Positions 39,654 through 48,631 of a DNA stretch of 64,000 nt are shown one piece after another. The translations under genes and the position numbers were made by a program. Each line of letters starts with the position of its first letter. The first letter of the stretch is position 1. Origin of the DNA: an uncultured Pseudomonadales bacterium (GTDB lineage Bacteria > Pseudomonadota > Gammaproteobacteria > Pseudomonadales > Porticoccaceae); contig CALSQH010000001.1 of the NCBI GenBank assembly GCA_943788445.1, positions 62,001 through 126,000 on the forward strand. Direction: 5' to 3'. Below the pieces are notes generated by a model. That model was not told the origin of the DNA. It was given only the letters and a program-made list of their open reading frames with translations, and ran no database searches.

Positions 39654-40019
39654 ATGAGTAAGCAATTGAATCCACTCACCCCTGAAGAGAAATATGTTAT
39701 TCAAGATAAGGGCACCGAACAGCCTTTTACCGGTGAATATACGGATAAAACTGATGGCGGTTTCTACCTATGCAAGCAGTGTGATGCAACGCTGTATCGG
39801 TCTGAGCATAAGTTTCCCTCTCACTGTGGCTGGCCGAGTTTTGATGATGAGATTGCTGGGGCGGTTAGGCGCGAACCTGATGCGGACGGTCGCAGGGTAG
39901 AAATTCTATGCCAAAACTGTGATGGCCACTTGGGGCATGTTTTTGAGGGTGAGGGTTTTACAGTGAAGAATATTCGCCACTGTGTTAATTCGATTTCAAT
40001 GAAGTTTATTGCTGAGTAA
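39654..40019 (+). CDS. msrB: peptide methionine-R-sulfoxide reductase
   Basis: Compact MsrB of 121 aa. Zinc is held by CKQC and CQNC; HCGWPSFDDEI and GHLGHVFEGEGF are family motifs, and the catalytic Cys is in RHCVNSISMKF (RYCxNSxSL in most). It has a good GAGGTAG site before the ATG. It is 15 bp after the thiamine kinase gene, so it may be transcribed with that operon, though no functional link is evident. Confidence 0.92.
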   Translation: MSKQLNPLTPEEKYVIQDKGTEQPFTGEYTDKTDGGFYLCKQCDATLYRSEHKFPSHCGWPSFDDEIAGAVRREPDADGRRVEILCQNCDGHLGHVFEGEGFTVKNIRHCVNSISMKFIAE

Positions 40020-40190
40020 TTGTCTGAGGCAGCCAGTTATTTAACTAGCCGGGTAAAACCCTCTTTTAGGGTTAGTTCGAATCATCTAAGTCCTTGATAA
40101 AATAGCTTTTACAGCCCAATTCCTGTAGTCTGCGCGCCATTCTATAGGTGTACTCAATTCCGAGTGGCACCAATCACAAAAAGACACCTT

Positions 40191-41696
40191 ATGACCTTTA
40201 AAGACCTGGGCCTGTCAGCTCCAATTCTCAAAGCCATTGCTACGCAGGGCTACGAGACACCATCTTCCATTCAGGAGAAAGCCATACCGGCAGTTTTGGA
40301 TGGACGCGATGTTATGGCCGCCGCACAAACTGGCACCGGAAAGACCGCTGGTTTTACACTGCCAATACTTGAAAATTTAAGCAGTGGCAGCCGTGCTCAA
40401 CCCAATCATATTCGCACATTAATATTGACACCAACTCGCGAACTAGCAGCACAGGTGGGCGAGAGTGTTGCTACCTACAGCAAGCATCTGTCTCTGACAT
40501 CTGCAGTTGTGTTCGGCGGTGTAAAGATCAACCCTCAGATGATGAAACTGCGCAAAGGCGTTGATATTCTGGTTGCAACACCTGGCCGGCTAATGGATCT
40601 GCACAGTCAGAATGCGGTTAAGTTTAATTACGTCGAAGTGCTAGTGTTAGATGAAGCCGACCGTATGTTAGATATGGGCTTTATTCATGATATTAAGCGT
40701 ATTATTCAATTGCTGCCGAGACGCCGACAGAATCTTATGTTCTCAGCAACTTTCTCTGATGATATTCGCAAACTGGCTAAAGGCTTAGTCAATAACCCAA
40801 TCGAGATTTCAGTTACACCGCGAAACGCAGCGGCACCCTCTGTTACTCAGTCGGTCTACACCGTTGATAAAAAACAAAAAGCGGCGGTACTGACGCGTTT
40901 GATTCACGATAACAGTTGGGGTCAGGCGTTGGTATTCACCAAAACCAAGCATGGCGCCAATAAGCTGACCAAGCATCTTGAAGCTGAGGGCATAGTCGCT
41001 GCGGCGATCCATGGCAATAAAAGTCAGGGTGCACGCACCAAGGCTTTGGCCGGATTTAAAGCGGGCGAGATTCGTATTCTGGTGGCCACGGATATTGCTG
41101 CTCGTGGTTTGGATATTGAGCAGCTTCCCCAAGTAGTCAACTTTGACTTGCCTAATGTCGCGGAAGATTATGTTCACCGTATTGGCCGCACTGGCCGTGC
41201 TGGTTCTACAGGTACTGCAATCTCATTGGTCAGTGCCGATGAAGTTGATCTGCTTTCAGATATTGAGCGTCTCACTCAGAAGTTGTTACCCCGCGACGTA
41301 ATGGATGGTTTTGAGCCTGTCCACGATGTGCCAGAAACCACCTTAGATCGTCCAGTCCGTTCTAAAAAGCCGCGCAAAGCGTTGAAAAGCGAGACTAATA
41401 GTCGAGGAAACAGCCGGCCTGACTCAAAAACTAAACGTACCAGCACTTATTCTCACGGACCCAAGCCGGGTGCTAAGAAAAAAAGCGGTGGTCGAGACGG
41501 CAGCCGTGAAGGTAACCGGGAGACCGCCAAAGGTCGCCCTGCATCGCGCTCTTCCAGTCAAGAGGGTCGAGGAAACTCACCCCAGTCTGGCAATCGGTCA
41601 GAGGGTCCCTATGGAAAAAGTTCTAGCGGCAACAGAAACTCAAAACCAGCTTCAAGAGGGAATTCTCGGCCTCAACAACGGAGTCCGCAAGGTTAA
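40191..41696 (+). CDS. rhlE: DEAD-box RNA helicase, RhlE-like
   Basis: ATP-dependent RNA helicase of 501 aa from ATG 40191. Motifs in order: Q motif ([13 protein letters not shown]), I (AAQTGTGKT), Ia (TPTRELAAQ), Ib (TPGR), II (DEAD in [13 protein letters not shown]), III (SAT), V ([11 protein letters not shown]) and VI ([10 protein letters not shown]). The last 120 residues are a disordered basic tail rich in Ser, Arg, Gly and Asn, typical of RhlE/CsdA-type RNA binding. An in-frame start at 40164 would add nine poorly conserved residues. Confidence 0.93.
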   Translation: MTFKDLGLSAPILKAIATQGYETPSSIQEKAIPAVLDGRDVMAAAQTGTGKTAGFTLPILENLSSGSRAQPNHIRTLILTPTRELAAQVGESVATYSKHLSLTSAVVFGGVKINPQMMKLRKGVDILVATPGRLMDLHSQNAVKFNYVEVLVLDEADRMLDMGFIHDIKRIIQLLPRRRQNLMFSATFSDDIRKLAKGLVNNPIEISVTPRNAAAPSVTQSVYTVDKKQKAAVLTRLIHDNSWGQALVFTKTKHGANKLTKHLEAEGIVAAAIHGNKSQGARTKALAGFKAGEIRILVATDIAARGLDIEQLPQVVNFDLPNVAEDYVHRIGRTGRAGSTGTAISLVSADEVDLLSDIERLTQKLLPRDVMDGFEPVHDVPETTLDRPVRSKKPRKALKSETNSRGNSRPDSKTKRTSTYSHGPKPGAKKKSGGRDGSREGNRETAKGRPASRSSSQEGRGNSPQSGNRSEGPYGKSSSGNRNSKPASRGNSRPQQRSPQG

Positions 41697-41724
41697 CCAA
41701 TAGGCAAGGCTTGGTCATCAGGAA

Positions 41725-41745
41725 AGGTATGGATTTCTCATACCT
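41725..41745. other. small hairpin after the helicase gene
   Basis: AGGTATG-GATTTCT-CATACCT, a perfect 7-bp stem 29 bp after the helicase stop. No U-run follows, so it is at best a weak terminator. Confidence 0.3.
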
Positions 41746-41857
41746 GCTCCTGCTTGTTCGATTCGAATATTACAGAATTAGTTTCACAGCATTAGCATTC
41801 CAACCATCGCCCAGATCGGTTGTGAATTTATCCTTAATAGTTATTTGAGAATTTTAA

Positions 41858-43423
41858 ATGTTTGAGCTTCGCGCTAGTCGAGTTGTATCCTATAAAAATG
41901 ATCTGTTATCCGGTTTAACCGTTGCCCTGGCACTGGTGCCAGAAGCCGTAGCCTTTGCCTTTGTTGCAGGGGTTGAGCCTCTGGTCGGTCTGTATGCCGC
42001 GTTTATGGTCGGTTTGATCACTGCCTGTATTGGCGGCCGTCCCGGCATGATTTCCGGTGCTACTGGGGCACTGGCTGTAGTGATGGTTTCACTGGTTGCG
42101 CAACACGGTGTTGAGTATCTATTTATTACTGTGGTCTTGATGGGCTTCTTGCAGATAACCGCGGGTGTTTTAAAACTGGGTAAATTTATTCGCATGGTGC
42201 CTCACCCAGTGATGCTGGGTTTTGTAAATGGCTTGGCGATTGTTATCTTCCTCGCTCAGTTGAGTCAGTTTGGGGTTGCCGGAGAGCCGGGTTGGCTTGC
42301 GGGAACAGCGCTACAGGGTTCAATTGTTGATGTCGCTTGGTTGCAGGGCGAACAGCTTTATATGCTGCTCGGTCTGGTTATTCTGACCATGGTAATCATT
42401 CATTACTTACCGCGGTTTACTCGCGTAATTCCCTCATCTCTAGCGGCTATTGTCTGTGTAACCCTAATCGTTATGGGCTTTAATTTGGATACCCGTGTCG
42501 TGGGTGATGTCGCTTCTATTGCTGGAGGCTTGCCGAGTTTCCATATTCCAGTGGTGCCATTTACCTTTGAGACGCTGGCAATTATTTTCCCCTATGCATT
42601 TATTCTAGCGGCTATTGGTTTGATTGAATCACTGCTGACACTGCGACTGATTGATGAAATTACCGAAACCCGCGGTCGCGGAAATCGTGAATGTATTGGT
42701 CAGGGTGTGGCTAACACAGTGACTGGATTCTTTGGTGGTATGGGCGGTTGCGCGATGATCGGACAGAGTATGATCAATGTAAACTCCGGTGGTCGCGGTC
42801 GTCTGTCGGGTATTACTGCGGCTTTTTGTCTACTGCTATTTATTCTGGTAGGTTCTTCACTGATTGAGACGATACCTCTGGCGGCCCTAATCGGCGTTAT
42901 GTTTATTGTTGTTATTGGCACCTTTGAATGGAGTAGTTTCAGAATTATCGGCAAAGTTCCGCGTAGTGATGCGTTGATTCTCGTATTGGTTTCCGGTGTG
43001 ACTGTGGTTACTGATCTGGCTGTTGCTGTAGTGGTGGGAGTTATTGTTTCTGCCGTTGTCTTTGCTTGGGAACACGCTAAATATATTCGTATTGAAGCGC
43101 GCGAAGATCACAAGGGCTCAACAGTTTATGCGGTTACTGGACCCCTATTCTTCGGCTCTGTAACCTCATTCTTAGAGCGTTTTGATCCGCAGACGGATAA
43201 TGACGATGTGGTTATTGATTTTGCTCGTTCAAGAGTGGCTGATCACTCTGGTTTGGAGGCAATTGATACTCTGGCTGAACGTTATCTCAATGCCGGAAAA
43301 ACACTGCATCTGGTTCACCTTAGCGATGAGTGCCGCAAGCTTTTGAAGAACGCTGGCAGTCTCGTTGAAGTGAATGTCATTGAAGATCCAAAATATTTTG
43401 TTGCGGAAGATAGTCTGGCTTAA
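41858..43423 (+). CDS. SulP-family anion transporter with STAS domain
   Basis: Inner-membrane transporter of 521 aa. About 12-14 helices span residues 15-400 ([22 protein letters not shown] at the N-terminus is the SulP signature region), then a cytoplasmic STAS domain from about 430 ([33 protein letters not shown]). Family members carry sulfate, bicarbonate or dicarboxylates; no neighbour identifies the ion. It stands alone between the helicase and the pterin cluster. Confidence 0.93.
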   Translation: MFELRASRVVSYKNDLLSGLTVALALVPEAVAFAFVAGVEPLVGLYAAFMVGLITACIGGRPGMISGATGALAVVMVSLVAQHGVEYLFITVVLMGFLQITAGVLKLGKFIRMVPHPVMLGFVNGLAIVIFLAQLSQFGVAGEPGWLAGTALQGSIVDVAWLQGEQLYMLLGLVILTMVIIHYLPRFTRVIPSSLAAIVCVTLIVMGFNLDTRVVGDVASIAGGLPSFHIPVVPFTFETLAIIFPYAFILAAIGLIESLLTLRLIDEITETRGRGNRECIGQGVANTVTGFFGGMGGCAMIGQSMINVNSGGRGRLSGITAAFCLLLFILVGSSLIETIPLAALIGVMFIVVIGTFEWSSFRIIGKVPRSDALILVLVSGVTVVTDLAVAVVVGVIVSAVVFAWEHAKYIRIEAREDHKGSTVYAVTGPLFFGSVTSFLERFDPQTDNDDVVIDFARSRVADHSGLEAIDTLAERYLNAGKTLHLVHLSDECRKLLKNAGSLVEVNVIEDPKYFVAEDSLA

Positions 43424-43475
43424 TCGGGTTTTCTTTCCTGCATATTTATGCATTCTCGCTACTGCTCTGCGGTAG

Positions 43476-43515
43476 TGTCAAAGTCTATTTCTATACAGTG
43501 AAATAGACTTTGACA
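43476..43515. terminator. long perfect hairpin between converging sulP and SDR genes
   Basis: TGTCAAAGTCTATTTC (43476-43491) and its exact complement (43500-43515) flank an 8-nt loop. The 16-bp stem lacks a T-run on either strand, but its place between convergent genes suggests transcript termination or 3'-end protection. Confidence 0.5.
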
Positions 43516-43520
43516 GATCG

Positions 43521-44225
43521 TTAGGATTCAACCTGGCCTAAATTGGCATGGATAACCGCTCCATTAATAACCGGGTTTTCGCTGCAAAAGAATAATGTCT
43601 TAGCAATTTCCTGAGGTTCTATAAGTCGTTTTTGGGTGACTTTCTCGGCTAATTGCAGGCTATTCTCAGCACCTTCGCCTATATGTTCTCTGAGCATTTC
43701 AGTGTCGGTAAAACCGGGACAAATAGCCGCAGTATGAATCTGCTTGCCAACAAGATCCTGACAGTTTGAACGCATCATACCAATGCCTGCATGTTTACTT
43801 AGAGTGTAAGAATAGCTGTTGCCAACCGCTTTTTCAGAGAGGGTTGAGCCGATATATAAGATGCTGGATTGAGGTTTCATAGAGGGCAGAATAAGCCTAT
43901 TTAGACGCTGTGGAGCCACTATATTGACCTCGCAGACCTTACGTAAATTTTCAGCCTTTAAACTATCTATAGAGTCTTTTAGCAACAGTGCTGCATTGTG
44001 AATTAAGCAAATCCGGTCCGCTTGCTGTAACGGTTTAATCAACTCGGCCTCAAAGCCTATCGGCCATTCAGAATCTGCCAAATCTATAGAATAATTAATC
44101 ACGCCATCTATATCGCACTGGTTGCGAGATAGATTGATCACTGAATAACCCTCAGATACAAACAGTTTTGCGGTGGCTTTGCCAATGCCTCGGCTGGCAC
44201 CTGTAATCACTAAGTAGTTATTCAT
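43521..44225 (-). CDS. short-chain dehydrogenase/reductase, possible sepiapterin reductase-like
   Basis: NAD(P)-dependent SDR of 234 aa. The cofactor motif is ITGASRGIGKA at the N-terminus and the catalytic pair is Y-x3-K in SYTLSKHAG. I place the start at ATG 44225, which overlaps the stop of the PTPS-like gene (ATGAATAA) and excludes an artificial Arg/Glu repeat N-terminus that the longer frame would give. Coupled to a PTPS-like gene and near an aromatic amino acid hydroxylase, it may reduce 6-pyruvoyl-tetrahydropterin or recycle the dihydropterin. The pterin role is inferred from context. Confidence 0.8.
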   Translation of the reverse strand: MNNYLVITGASRGIGKATAKLFVSEGYSVINLSRNQCDIDGVINYSIDLADSEWPIGFEAELIKPLQQADRICLIHNAALLLKDSIDSLKAENLRKVCEVNIVAPQRLNRLILPSMKPQSSILYIGSTLSEKAVGNSYSYTLSKHAGIGMMRSNCQDLVGKQIHTAAICPGFTDTEMLREHIGEGAENSLQLAEKVTQKRLIEPQEIAKTLFFCSENPVINGAVIHANLGQVES

Positions 44226-44751
44226 TGGAATTTCCCTTTCCCTCTCCCTTTCCCTTTCCCTTTCCCTTTGAGTAAAAGCTAGTGACGGATTGACCAGATC
44301 CAGAGCTAACATCAACTTCTAGGTTCTCTATACAGACTCGTTCAAAGAGCCCTGACAGCCTAAGTTGCTCAATAATATAGTTTCCCAGTTCTTCTAAGGT
44401 GATATTGGCAACGGGTAATAGCAGGGTGTCGCACTGCAATAGCAGCATTTCCTGATCGTTAAACAATACCGAGTAATAATTGCTTTTTTCTCTAATGGTC
44501 AGATGCTTTGAGTTTTCAGCAATCAATGTATATTCATCCAAACTATCACAGATAGAGGCTAATTCGCGCTTTAATTCGTTGTAATCGAAGGCCAAGCCAT
44601 CCGCTTGAATCTGACTTGTTGCAACAGCCTTAACGGCAAAATTATGGCCATGCAAACGCTCGCGATCGGTAGCTGAAAAAATCGTAAAATGGGCAGCGCT
44701 AAAATGTAAATATTCGTTATGAATATTAATAGACAGGTTTTTCTTATGCAT
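44218..44751 (-). CDS. 6-pyruvoyl-tetrahydropterin synthase/QueD-family protein
   Basis: T-fold pterin enzyme of 177 aa. Zinc histidines are in HFSAAHFTIF and RLHGHNF. The catalytic Cys that precedes HGH in QueD and mammalian PTPS is absent; the sequence reads ERLHGH, matching the ExxHGH pattern I recall for PTPS-III, which can replace dihydroneopterin aldolase. The C-terminus is an unusual Lys-Gly repeat (KGKGKGKGEGKG) encoded by a hexanucleotide array. It overlaps the SDR start by 8 bp and probably works in tetrahydropterin synthesis with it. Confidence 0.85.
   Translation of the reverse strand: MHKKNLSINIHNEYLHFSAAHFTIFSATDRERLHGHNFAVKAVATSQIQADGLAFDYNELKRELASICDSLDEYTLIAENSKHLTIREKSNYYSVLFNDQEMLLLQCDTLLLPVANITLEELGNYIIEQLRLSGLFERVCIENLEVDVSSGSGQSVTSFYSKGKGKGKGEGKGNSNE
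44231..44269 (-). repeat. hexanucleotide tandem repeat (AAGGGA) at the PTPS/SDR junction
   Basis: About six minus-strand AAGGGA units, one changed to GAGGGA. They encode the Lys-Gly tail of the PTPS-like protein and lie directly upstream of the SDR ATG, where each unit resembles a Shine-Dalgarno core. Unit loss or gain would keep the PTPS frame. Confidence 0.85.
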
Positions 44752-44779
44752 AATTTAGTCTTTCCATGAAATCTCTCTC

Positions 44780-45427
44780 TTACATTCCGTTGCTGAATTC
44801 TGTTTCGGCGGGTAGTTCTTGCCTCACGCCCCTTAGGGCCAACGAATAGCTAACCAGTAGATTCAGACAGTGGGTCATGCGACGTTCAAGGTAGGATTGG
44901 GATTCTGGATGATTTTCAGAATCGGTATTAAATACTGATTGAACGCGGCGAATAATAAGGTGTTCGGGCAGGTAGCAAATACGGCTGTTTTTGTAGCTGC
45001 TACTGCGCAGCTCTACGATAGGGTAGGCGCCACCTTCTCCGGCTGATACGGCAATAATCAGCGCCGGTTTGTGGGCAAGTTGCCCGCCACTGTAATGGAG
45101 AAAAAAGTTTTTTACCGCGGCTGGAACCATGCCATGCCATTCGGGCACAACAAAGACAAAGCCATCACTATCCTCAAGTTGGTCAGCCAATAATTCGATC
45201 TGTTGCTGTTCAATATTCTCGAACGTTACATCCCATAGGGGTAATTTAGTGTTGGCGAGATCAATTAAATCAACACTCAAATCAACACTTAAATTAACAC
45301 CTACATTATCTCTGCTTACCCCATCTAAAGTGCTCAGTTGATGCTCTACCGCCCGGGCTATTTTCACACTTTCAGATTGCTGTCTATGACTGCCAGATAT
45401 GATGCTTAGCTTAATTTCTTGACTCAT
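44780..45427 (-). CDS. NADPH-dependent FMN reductase-like flavoprotein
   Basis: Flavodoxin-fold reductase of 215 aa. ISGSHRQQSESVKIA near the N-terminus is the FMN phosphate loop, and FVVPEWHGMVPAAVKNFFLHY is the second flavin motif of the NADPH-dependent FMN reductase family. Residues about 43-55 carry a fourfold-periodic insert (VNLS VDLS VDLI) coded by a 12-bp tandem repeat. It is 28 bp upstream of the PTPS-like gene in the same direction. A role in regenerating reduced pterin or flavin for the hydroxylase is possible but not shown. Confidence 0.85.
   Translation of the reverse strand: MSQEIKLSIISGSHRQQSESVKIARAVEHQLSTLDGVSRDNVGVNLSVDLSVDLIDLANTKLPLWDVTFENIEQQQIELLADQLEDSDGFVFVVPEWHGMVPAAVKNFFLHYSGGQLAHKPALIIAVSAGEGGAYPIVELRSSSYKNSRICYLPEHLIIRRVQSVFNTDSENHPESQSYLERRMTHCLNLLVSYSLALRGVRQELPAETEFSNGM
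45267..45302 (-). repeat. 12-bp tandem repeat inside the flavin reductase gene
   Basis: Three adjacent 12-bp units on the plus strand (AAATCAACACTC, AAATCAACACTT, AAATTAACACCT). They add the in-frame peptide period VNLS/VDLS/VDLI. Confidence 0.8.
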
Positions 45428-45539
45428 TCCCTGCGTTCCTATGGTTAATTGTTTTTTAATCAGACTTGAACAAATCTTCCTTATTGATCATTCTTAGCAC
45501 ATAAACACGACGTTTTTTTATGATTTAAAGGAGTATTTC

Positions 45540-46001
45540 GTGAAATTAGAGTCAGCAGAAAAGAAAATTTTGGGTCTATTACAAAAAGATGGCCATCTAT
45601 CCAATGCCCGATTAGCTGAAAAAGTGGGCCTCTCTGAATCACCCTGTTTTCGCCGAGTTAAACAGATGGAATCTGAAGGACTTATCAAGGGCTACGCGGC
45701 AATTGTTGATCAGCGAATACTGGGCTTGGATATTACCGCCTTTGTACAGATCACCATGAAAGATCAGACCAGCTACGACGAGCAACAGTTTTCGGCTTGC
45801 GTTATGGCTGACGACTATATTGTTGAGTGCTATGCCATGTCTGGTCACTACGACTATTTGATGAAGGTAGTGGCGCGCAATATGGATCACTTTTCTGAGA
45901 TAGCTATGCGTCGTATTCTCGCTTTCCCTGGGGTTAAATCCATAGAGTCGAGCTTTAATCTCAAAGAGATGAAAAATAGCCACTGTTTGCCTGCTAACTA
46001 A
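45540..46001 (+). CDS. Lrp/AsnC-family transcriptional regulator
   Basis: Feast/famine regulator of 153 aa. The N-terminal HTH is LLQKDGHLSNARLAEKVGLSESPCFRRVKQME, split here as residues 11-27 and onward, and the C-terminal RAM domain (SGHYDYLMKVVARNMDHF) usually binds an amino acid. It is divergent from the flavin reductase/PTPS/SDR operon and convergent with the aromatic amino acid hydroxylase, overlapping its stop by 4 bp. Control of these genes by phenylalanine or tyrosine is a reasonable inference. Confidence 0.93.
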   Translation: MKLESAEKKILGLLQKDGHLSNARLAEKVGLSESPCFRRVKQMESEGLIKGYAAIVDQRILGLDITAFVQITMKDQTSYDEQQFSACVMADDYIVECYAMSGHYDYLMKVVARNMDHFSEIAMRRILAFPGVKSIESSFNLKEMKNSHCLPAN

Positions 46002-47779
46002 CAGGGTTGCGCTAATGGATGTTGGCTTTTTAGCGAACTAAAGCGCTTCAGACCATAGTCAATTAGCTGTGCTGTTTCTCGGTTACTATTTTTTTGCAGG
46101 ATAAGCAGCTGTTCTTTTAACCGCTGTGCTGACTCCGACTCGAGTTTAAATAATATTGAAAGTTCTAGGGCTTCGAAAATCAGTAGCCATTCATTGGCAT
46201 ACTGTTTTTCTATATGGCTGATTAATTCTCTCGCAGCCTTTATGTTCTTCTTGGGTTCTTCGCGAAGGCAGCGTAACTTGGCATAGCAGAAAAAGAGTTC
46301 TTCAGTCGCTTTATCGACAATTAAGTCGGGTGTTGATTGCTCTATCGAGGTGTAAAGAGGGTAGGCGGTCTTATCGGCAGAACCACCATAAACTGAGCTA
46401 ATAGAATGACCAATAGCCATGTCATAGACCCCCCAGTCTGGATGAAATAATAAACTGCCATCGCCCAACTTAACGGTGCACTGCTGGATCGAAAATAGAA
46501 CGTTCTTTTGCTCGCGGCGCGTAATGCCAATAAGCACACCGCTGACGACTATCCCAGATAGAAACTCAAGCCTAATCGGCTGGTTGATTGCAATAGCGTA
46601 CTGTTTTAGCTCATCTACGGTATGCACTGAAAGGCAGCGCTCCATACCCTGTAACTTGCCGATAGGGCTTCCGTAGCCCGAGTTGTGATATTCGATGCCC
46701 TGATTGTCCAATTCAACGGATTGGTAGGCCAGTTGTGTGGGGCCGCAGGTCTGAAGATAGATAGGGTTGCCCACCGCATCGCTAATCAGATTGCTAAACT
46801 GTCCAGATATTTCTATCTCGGAATTGAGAACGCAGGTGTTGACTGTTTCAGCGTCAATGGCTCTGTTAAGAGCTTCTGCTCCGCCGCGGACACAGCACAT
46901 CTGATGAGCGAACTCTTCGAGTACCTGGCTTAGATGGCGACAGTTCTTGGTGACAAATAAATTTGGCTGCTGCTCGGTAATATCATATTTAGTCTTTATT
47001 GCGTCGACAGTTAAGGTCTTTTTAATTACCTTTTTATCGTCGAGACAGTCAACACTTTCCCCTAGAGACGAGAGCAGCCCGGCACCAAAAATTTTGTAGT
47101 TATCAATAGTCCCGACCAGACCATATTCCACGGTCCACCAATGAAGTCGTGAGAGCAGTGCTGATTCCGAGGGGACATTGTTAGCACTGATGGCCTCTTT
47201 CAGTGAGATTTCGGCCCCTTGAATAGCCTCGGCTGAGGCACTGTCATCACCTTTGATAATAGAGAGATGGCGTATCGCGTTATAGACGTCGATATCCCCT
47301 TTATTAGAGATCGCGCGCATACCCAGCTCGCCAAATCGCTGCAGAAATTCGGCGTAATCAACATCAATTATAAACGGTGCATGGCCGGCGCTCTCATGCA
47401 CAATGTCGGGCGCGGGGGTGTAGAGCATATGATTTATCGTGCGTATATCAACGGCTATCACCAAGACTTTTAGTGCTTGGAACTCCATAAATATGGCTGG
47501 AGGTAGAAAACCATCCACTACAACCGCCCGCCAACCTATTTGCTGTAGCGCTTGATTTATCTCTTCGATTTTGGGGATTTTTTCAAGGCCGATCCCTGTT
47601 TCAATTAATCCTTGGGAGTAAATTTTCTCTGCAGTGGAGGCTAAGTTTTCGCTTAATTGATACAGCAAGAAGCGCCAAACAGCATGGTCTCGCGGTGAGT
47701 AACGACTGTAATCCTGAGTGGCTACATAGGGCTGAAGGTGATTTGGAAGACTGCGGATAACATCCTGTTGACTTAGCAT
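45998..47779 (-). CDS. large aromatic amino acid hydroxylase (phenylalanine 4-monooxygenase type)
   Basis: Pterin-dependent, non-haem iron monooxygenase; the likely reaction is phenylalanine to tyrosine. From ATG 47779 it has 593 aa; an in-frame ATG at 47830 would give 610. Iron ligands are His128 and His133 in VHESAGHAPF and Glu218 in WWTVEYGLVG. The His-to-Glu distance (85) is about twice that of the 297-aa Chromobacterium PAH, and a C-terminal region of about 350 residues has no counterpart in short PhhA. The layout matches the long hydroxylases I recall from Bacteroidetes. No pterin carbinolamine dehydratase gene is nearby. Confidence 0.88.
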   Translation of the reverse strand: MLSQQDVIRSLPNHLQPYVATQDYSRYSPRDHAVWRFLLYQLSENLASTAEKIYSQGLIETGIGLEKIPKIEEINQALQQIGWRAVVVDGFLPPAIFMEFQALKVLVIAVDIRTINHMLYTPAPDIVHESAGHAPFIIDVDYAEFLQRFGELGMRAISNKGDIDVYNAIRHLSIIKGDDSASAEAIQGAEISLKEAISANNVPSESALLSRLHWWTVEYGLVGTIDNYKIFGAGLLSSLGESVDCLDDKKVIKKTLTVDAIKTKYDITEQQPNLFVTKNCRHLSQVLEEFAHQMCCVRGGAEALNRAIDAETVNTCVLNSEIEISGQFSNLISDAVGNPIYLQTCGPTQLAYQSVELDNQGIEYHNSGYGSPIGKLQGMERCLSVHTVDELKQYAIAINQPIRLEFLSGIVVSGVLIGITRREQKNVLFSIQQCTVKLGDGSLLFHPDWGVYDMAIGHSISSVYGGSADKTAYPLYTSIEQSTPDLIVDKATEELFFCYAKLRCLREEPKKNIKAARELISHIEKQYANEWLLIFEALELSILFKLESESAQRLKEQLLILQKNSNRETAQLIDYGLKRFSSLKSQHPLAQPC

Positions 47780-48075
47780 GGCGAGGTCACTCCAGTGACT
47801 TAATGAAATTATTGAAGGCCAAAAGCCCATACTAGAGGGTTTGATTGGGCTAAATTCCTCTAAAACAGTTGGCTGGAATGATAATTAGAAATATTTGTTC
47901 GTTATATAGCCTTTTTGCGGATTATTTCTTTTCAGAGGGAAAGCTCATTCTATTTTCTTAGCTTGTTGTGGATTGATATTTATTGTTTGATAGCGGCTGG
48001 TATTTTTGTAAGTGCTGTCTTTTTAGGCGCTATCTTTGTAATAGGTTAGCTATTTAATTTTTTGAGTGAAATATT

Positions 48076-48522
48076 TTGTCCGATACCCCACTTCAGTTAA
48101 AGCAGTTCCTTCCCTACCAGCTTGCCAAGTTGGCACAGCAGGTGAGTGCCAGTCTTGCGGTGACCTATGAACAGCGCTTTGCATTAACCATCTCGCAGTG
48201 GAGGGTATTGGCCTGTCTCGGGGAAAAGGGACAGGCCACTTCAAAAATGATTGCCGACGAAAGCTTTATGGACAAGGTCAAGACTAGTCGCGCGATTAAA
48301 GAACTCATTGACCGGGGCCTGTTGGTCAAACAGGCAGATCAAGCCGATAGCCGATCTTTTTGGCTTAGCCTAAGTGATGCAGGTGAGGCGCTCTACAGTA
48401 GCGTAATCCCCTATGCGATTGACTGGGAAGAGCAATTTCTTGTCGAGCTCAGTGCTTCAGAACGAGAAAATCTTAAAGCAATTATCAGTAAACTTCAGGC
48501 CTCGCTCCAGCAGGCTGATTAG
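48076..48522 (+). CDS. MarR-family transcriptional regulator
   Basis: Winged-helix regulator of 148 aa. The MarR domain covers residues 20-125 (RFALTISQWRVLACLGE, MDKVKTSRAIKELIDRGLL with wing DQADSRSFWLSLSDAG). The start is TTG 48076. It lies 100 bp upstream of hpd in the same direction and is divergent from the hydroxylase gene, so it is probably the local repressor of tyrosine degradation. It is not the IclR-type HmgR of Pseudomonas putida. Confidence 0.9.
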   Translation: MSDTPLQLKQFLPYQLAKLAQQVSASLAVTYEQRFALTISQWRVLACLGEKGQATSKMIADESFMDKVKTSRAIKELIDRGLLVKQADQADSRSFWLSLSDAGEALYSSVIPYAIDWEEQFLVELSASERENLKAIISKLQASLQQAD

Positions 48523-48631
48523 TCACAGTAAGCATCACAGCTTTGCTTATTGACTATAGTTACAAATGAAACTATATTTCTTTTACGTGTTCGAGCTAAA
48601 TCCAGCTTGATATGGCAAAGGAGTGTTTGTT

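Noticed and set aside
44226..44315. Arg/Glu-repeat N-terminus of the SDR protein
   Set aside because: It comes from reading the hexamer array in the SDR frame upstream of ATG 44225; the SDR fold begins at that ATG, which overlaps the previous stop.
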